A DNA stretch of 35,669 bases from assembly GCA_913056525.1 (NCBI GenBank), contig CAJXLO010000014.1, positions 1 through 35,669 on the forward strand, in the 5' to 3' direction. The notes beneath the pieces are model-generated. The model did not search any database. It was not told the DNA's origin and saw only the letters and a program-made list of their open reading frames with translations. Both the position numbers and the translations under genes were made by a program. Shown here in pieces: positions 34,357 to 35,669 of this stretch (positions are counted from its first letter, which is position 1; each line of letters begins with the position of its first letter). The stretch is from an uncultured Psychroflexus sp. (GTDB taxonomy: Bacteria; Bacteroidota; Bacteroidia; Flavobacteriales; Flavobacteriaceae).

Positions 34357-34581
34357 ATGGATTATAAAAATATAATAACGATAGAACCCGGTAAAAGAGG
34401 TGGTAAGGCTTGTATAAGAGGTATGAGAATTACAGTAAGAGATGTGTTGAGTTGGTTAGCTTCCGGTATGAGTATTGAAAATATAATAGAGGATTATCCT
34501 GAATTAAATAGAGAAGATATTCTTGCGGTTTTAAGTTTTGCTGCTGATAAGGAAAATAAGATCTATAAAGCTGTTGGATGA
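34357..34581 (+). CDS. DUF433-family antitoxin
   Basis: 74 residues. ITIEPGKRGGKACIRGMRIT with VRDVLSWLASGMS and then ENIIEDYPELNREDILAVLSFAADKE is the DUF433 pattern, a winged-helix-like fold that serves as antitoxin to PIN-like toxins. It overlaps the next gene by 4 bases (ATGA). Confidence 0.92.
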   Translation: MDYKNIITIEPGKRGGKACIRGMRITVRDVLSWLASGMSIENIIEDYPELNREDILAVLSFAADKENKIYKAVG

Positions 34582-34922
34582 AATTATTATTTGATCAAAA
34601 CATATCATACAAAATATTAAAGAAAATTCCAGATAGTTTTAAAAACTCAAGTCACATCAAATATGAGAATTTAATCAATGCTACGGATCTTGAAATTTGG
34701 AATTATGCACGATCAAATGAGTTTACAATAGTTACGTTTGATGCAGATTTTGATGATCTTAGATTGTTACATGGTTATCCACCTAAAATTATATGGATTA
34801 GAACCGGTAATATCTCAAATAATCATATCGTCAAATTACTTGAAAATTATCAATTCGATATCTTTGATTTTATTAATGATACTGAAAGTGGATGTTTAGA
34901 AATAACAAAGTCAATAACATAA
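34578..34922 (+). CDS. DUF5615 PIN-like toxin
   Basis: 114 residues. KLLFDQNIS with Asp6, then ATDLEIWNYARSNEFTIVTFDADFDDL and PPKIIWIRTGN are the DUF5615 (Mut7-C-like PIN) signature; the acidic residues Asp6, Asp53 and the DAD/DF cluster around 73-76 would bind metal for RNase action. It is the toxin partner of the DUF433 gene. Its last 12 bases overlap the end of the broken VapC reading frame on the other strand. Confidence 0.88.
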   Translation: MKLLFDQNISYKILKKIPDSFKNSSHIKYENLINATDLEIWNYARSNEFTIVTFDADFDDLRLLHGYPPKIIWIRTGNISNNHIVKLLENYQFDIFDFINDTESGCLEITKSIT

Positions 34923-35102
34923 AATGTTTAATTGTTTTCTGGAAAATTTTGATTTCAGACCACTAACTATCTCATAATAAGTTATAATACTGATATTGAA
35001 ACTATCAAAATGATTAAGATAATTATTAAAATTTGATACTACATTTTCATTGCCTTTAAAGTAGTAGGAAAGAATATCAGTATCAAGTAAACATTTCTCC
35101 AT
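34911..35102 (-). pseudogene. Truncated VapC-type PIN toxin
   Basis: 63 residues, about half of a normal VapC (~130). The N-terminus CLLDTDILSYYFKG has the first PIN aspartates, and the segment SIITYYEIVSGLKSKFSRKQLN is the usual second region; after that come four unrelated residues and a stop. The third and fourth acidic motifs are absent, so no active nuclease is possible. The break falls where the DUF5615 gene ends, which suggests that the DUF433/DUF5615 module replaced the 3' half. Confidence 0.75.
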
Positions 35103-35104
35103 AT

Positions 35105-35328
35105 TTAGTCAAACCTTCGCTTTGATTTTCTTCGATTATCAATCAAGTTCTCCGTTAGTTCCTTTTAAACTTCATCATCTAAATCCTGCCATATGCCGGC
35201 AAATTTCATTTGTTTACGTTTATACTGATTTTTTAGTTGAGATATATATTGATACAAGCCTTCTAACTGACTATCTGAGACTCGGCTGATCGATTTTATT
35301 ATTTTATTTTTTTTTGAAAAGTATCCAT
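35105..35328 (-). pseudogene. Decayed antitoxin paired with the VapC fragment
   Basis: Reading from the ATG at 35326-35328 the frame breaks in a run of nine A (35307-35315); adding one A restores a frame through KIIKSISRVSDSQLEGLYQY, KFAGIWQDLDDEV, then a TAA at 35165-35167, then KELTENLIDNRRKSKRRFD and the natural stop at 35105. The pattern FAGxWxDLDDE-x-x-ELTENLxxxR is that of short flavobacterial antitoxins (DUF2281-like). The toxin ATG follows after 2 bases, the normal antitoxin-toxin arrangement. One frameshift and one stop make it a pseudogene, unless the A run varies or is slipped. Confidence 0.75.
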
Positions 35329-35522
35329 ATTACAAATATAAGATTATTTACATATACGATTTTTCATTTTTAGTCTTGTTTAGAATAAATAAATAGCTAT
35401 AAATAGTAATAAAGCAAAAAAGATAGAGATTTCTTCGATTAGCATTAATACAGTTTTGGAACATTCATTTATCAATAATATCGACAAATTACAGTGAAAA
35501 TGTATTATTAAAACTAATTTAA

Positions 35523-35669
35523 TTAACTCCTTAAATAACTCGCTCCATTGACATCGATGATCGTGCCGGATGAATAAGCAGCTCCATCAGAAGCTAAGAA
35601 CAATATGGCATGCGCTACTTCTTCTGGTTTTGCCATTCTTTGGAACGGCGATTCCCTTAACAGATTTTC
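35523..35669 (-). CDS. SDR-family oxidoreductase, C-terminal fragment (runs off the window)
   Basis: The last 48 residues are visible: ENLLRESPFQRMAKPEEVAH, AILFLASDGAAYSSGTIIDV, NGASYLRS. This is the C-terminal end of a FabG-like SDR, with the AKPEEVA and SSGTIIDVNG motifs near the substrate loop and the dimer interface. The gene continues beyond base 35669, so catalytic residues are not visible. It is unrelated in position to the SDR of the kynurenine operon. Confidence 0.88.
   Translation of the reverse strand, partial: ENLLRESPFQRMAKPEEVAHAILFLASDGAAYSSGTIIDVNGASYLRS

Overview
The window looks like chromosomal DNA of a Bacteroidota member, most likely a marine-type Flavobacteriaceae. Support comes from a SusC/SusD pair, a fused 2-oxoacid dehydrogenase E1, several short lipoproteins with L-x-x-C lipoboxes, the virtual absence of Shine-Dalgarno sites, and repeated matches to the Bacteroidota promoter (-7 TAnnTTTG, sometimes with a -33 TTG). 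No rRNA, tRNA, CRISPR array, insertion sequence or phage gene was recognised.

Layout. 1-220: short tandem repeats. 221-2181: a beta-propeller lipoprotein and a two-gene operon of small membrane proteins. 2338-7302 (+): fused E1, an OmpA-type lipoprotein, a protein resembling the catalytic domain of the eukaryotic mRNA-cap adenine methyltransferase PCIF1, and ychF. 7292-9570: an XRE repressor plus lipoprotein, divergent from an M14 metallopeptidase, with five related dyads between them. 9638-12129: Lrp/AsnC regulator, small acidic protein, DEAH helicase. 12700-17571 (-): SusD and SusC with a strong terminator. 17905-20442 (+): BCCT transporter and double-Usp protein, divergent from SusC across a region holding a perfect 11-bp-arm dyad. 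20451-26471 (-): six-gene kynurenine catabolic operon (lipoprotein, kynU, kmo, 2-aminomuconate deaminase-like Rid protein, aminomuconate-semialdehyde dehydrogenase-like ALDH, SDR). 26604-32622: YciO/Sua5 protein, GT2 enzyme, phosphoethanolamine transferase-like sulfatase-fold protein, lpxK, NIF3-family protein and a coiled-coil protein related to C4-zinc-ribbon proteins. 32723-35328: exported acetolactate decarboxylase-like protein, then an AT-rich toxin-antitoxin patch (HEPN/MNT, DUF433/DUF5615, and a decayed VapBC-type pair). 35523-end: C-terminus of an SDR.

How the parts work together. The kynurenine operon should take kynurenine to 3-hydroxyanthranilate (Kmo, KynU) and carry out the later steps from aminomuconate semialdehyde to oxalocrotonate. 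The two middle enzymes, 3-hydroxyanthranilate dioxygenase and ACMS decarboxylase, are not in the window and must be encoded elsewhere if the route is complete. The SusCD pair has no hydrolase beside it, so its ligand cannot be read from context; BCCT plus Usp suggests betaine-type solute uptake linked to stress. The GT2, EptA-like and LpxK genes form a small lipid A/envelope group.

The most unusual items are the bacterial PCIF1-like methyltransferase (5089-6105), the divergent XRE/M14 control region where an identical operator 12-mer contains a -7 box on each side, the zinc-ribbon protein that has lost every cysteine, the SDR lacking the YxxxK active site, and the broken toxin-antitoxin pair that abuts another toxin-antitoxin module.
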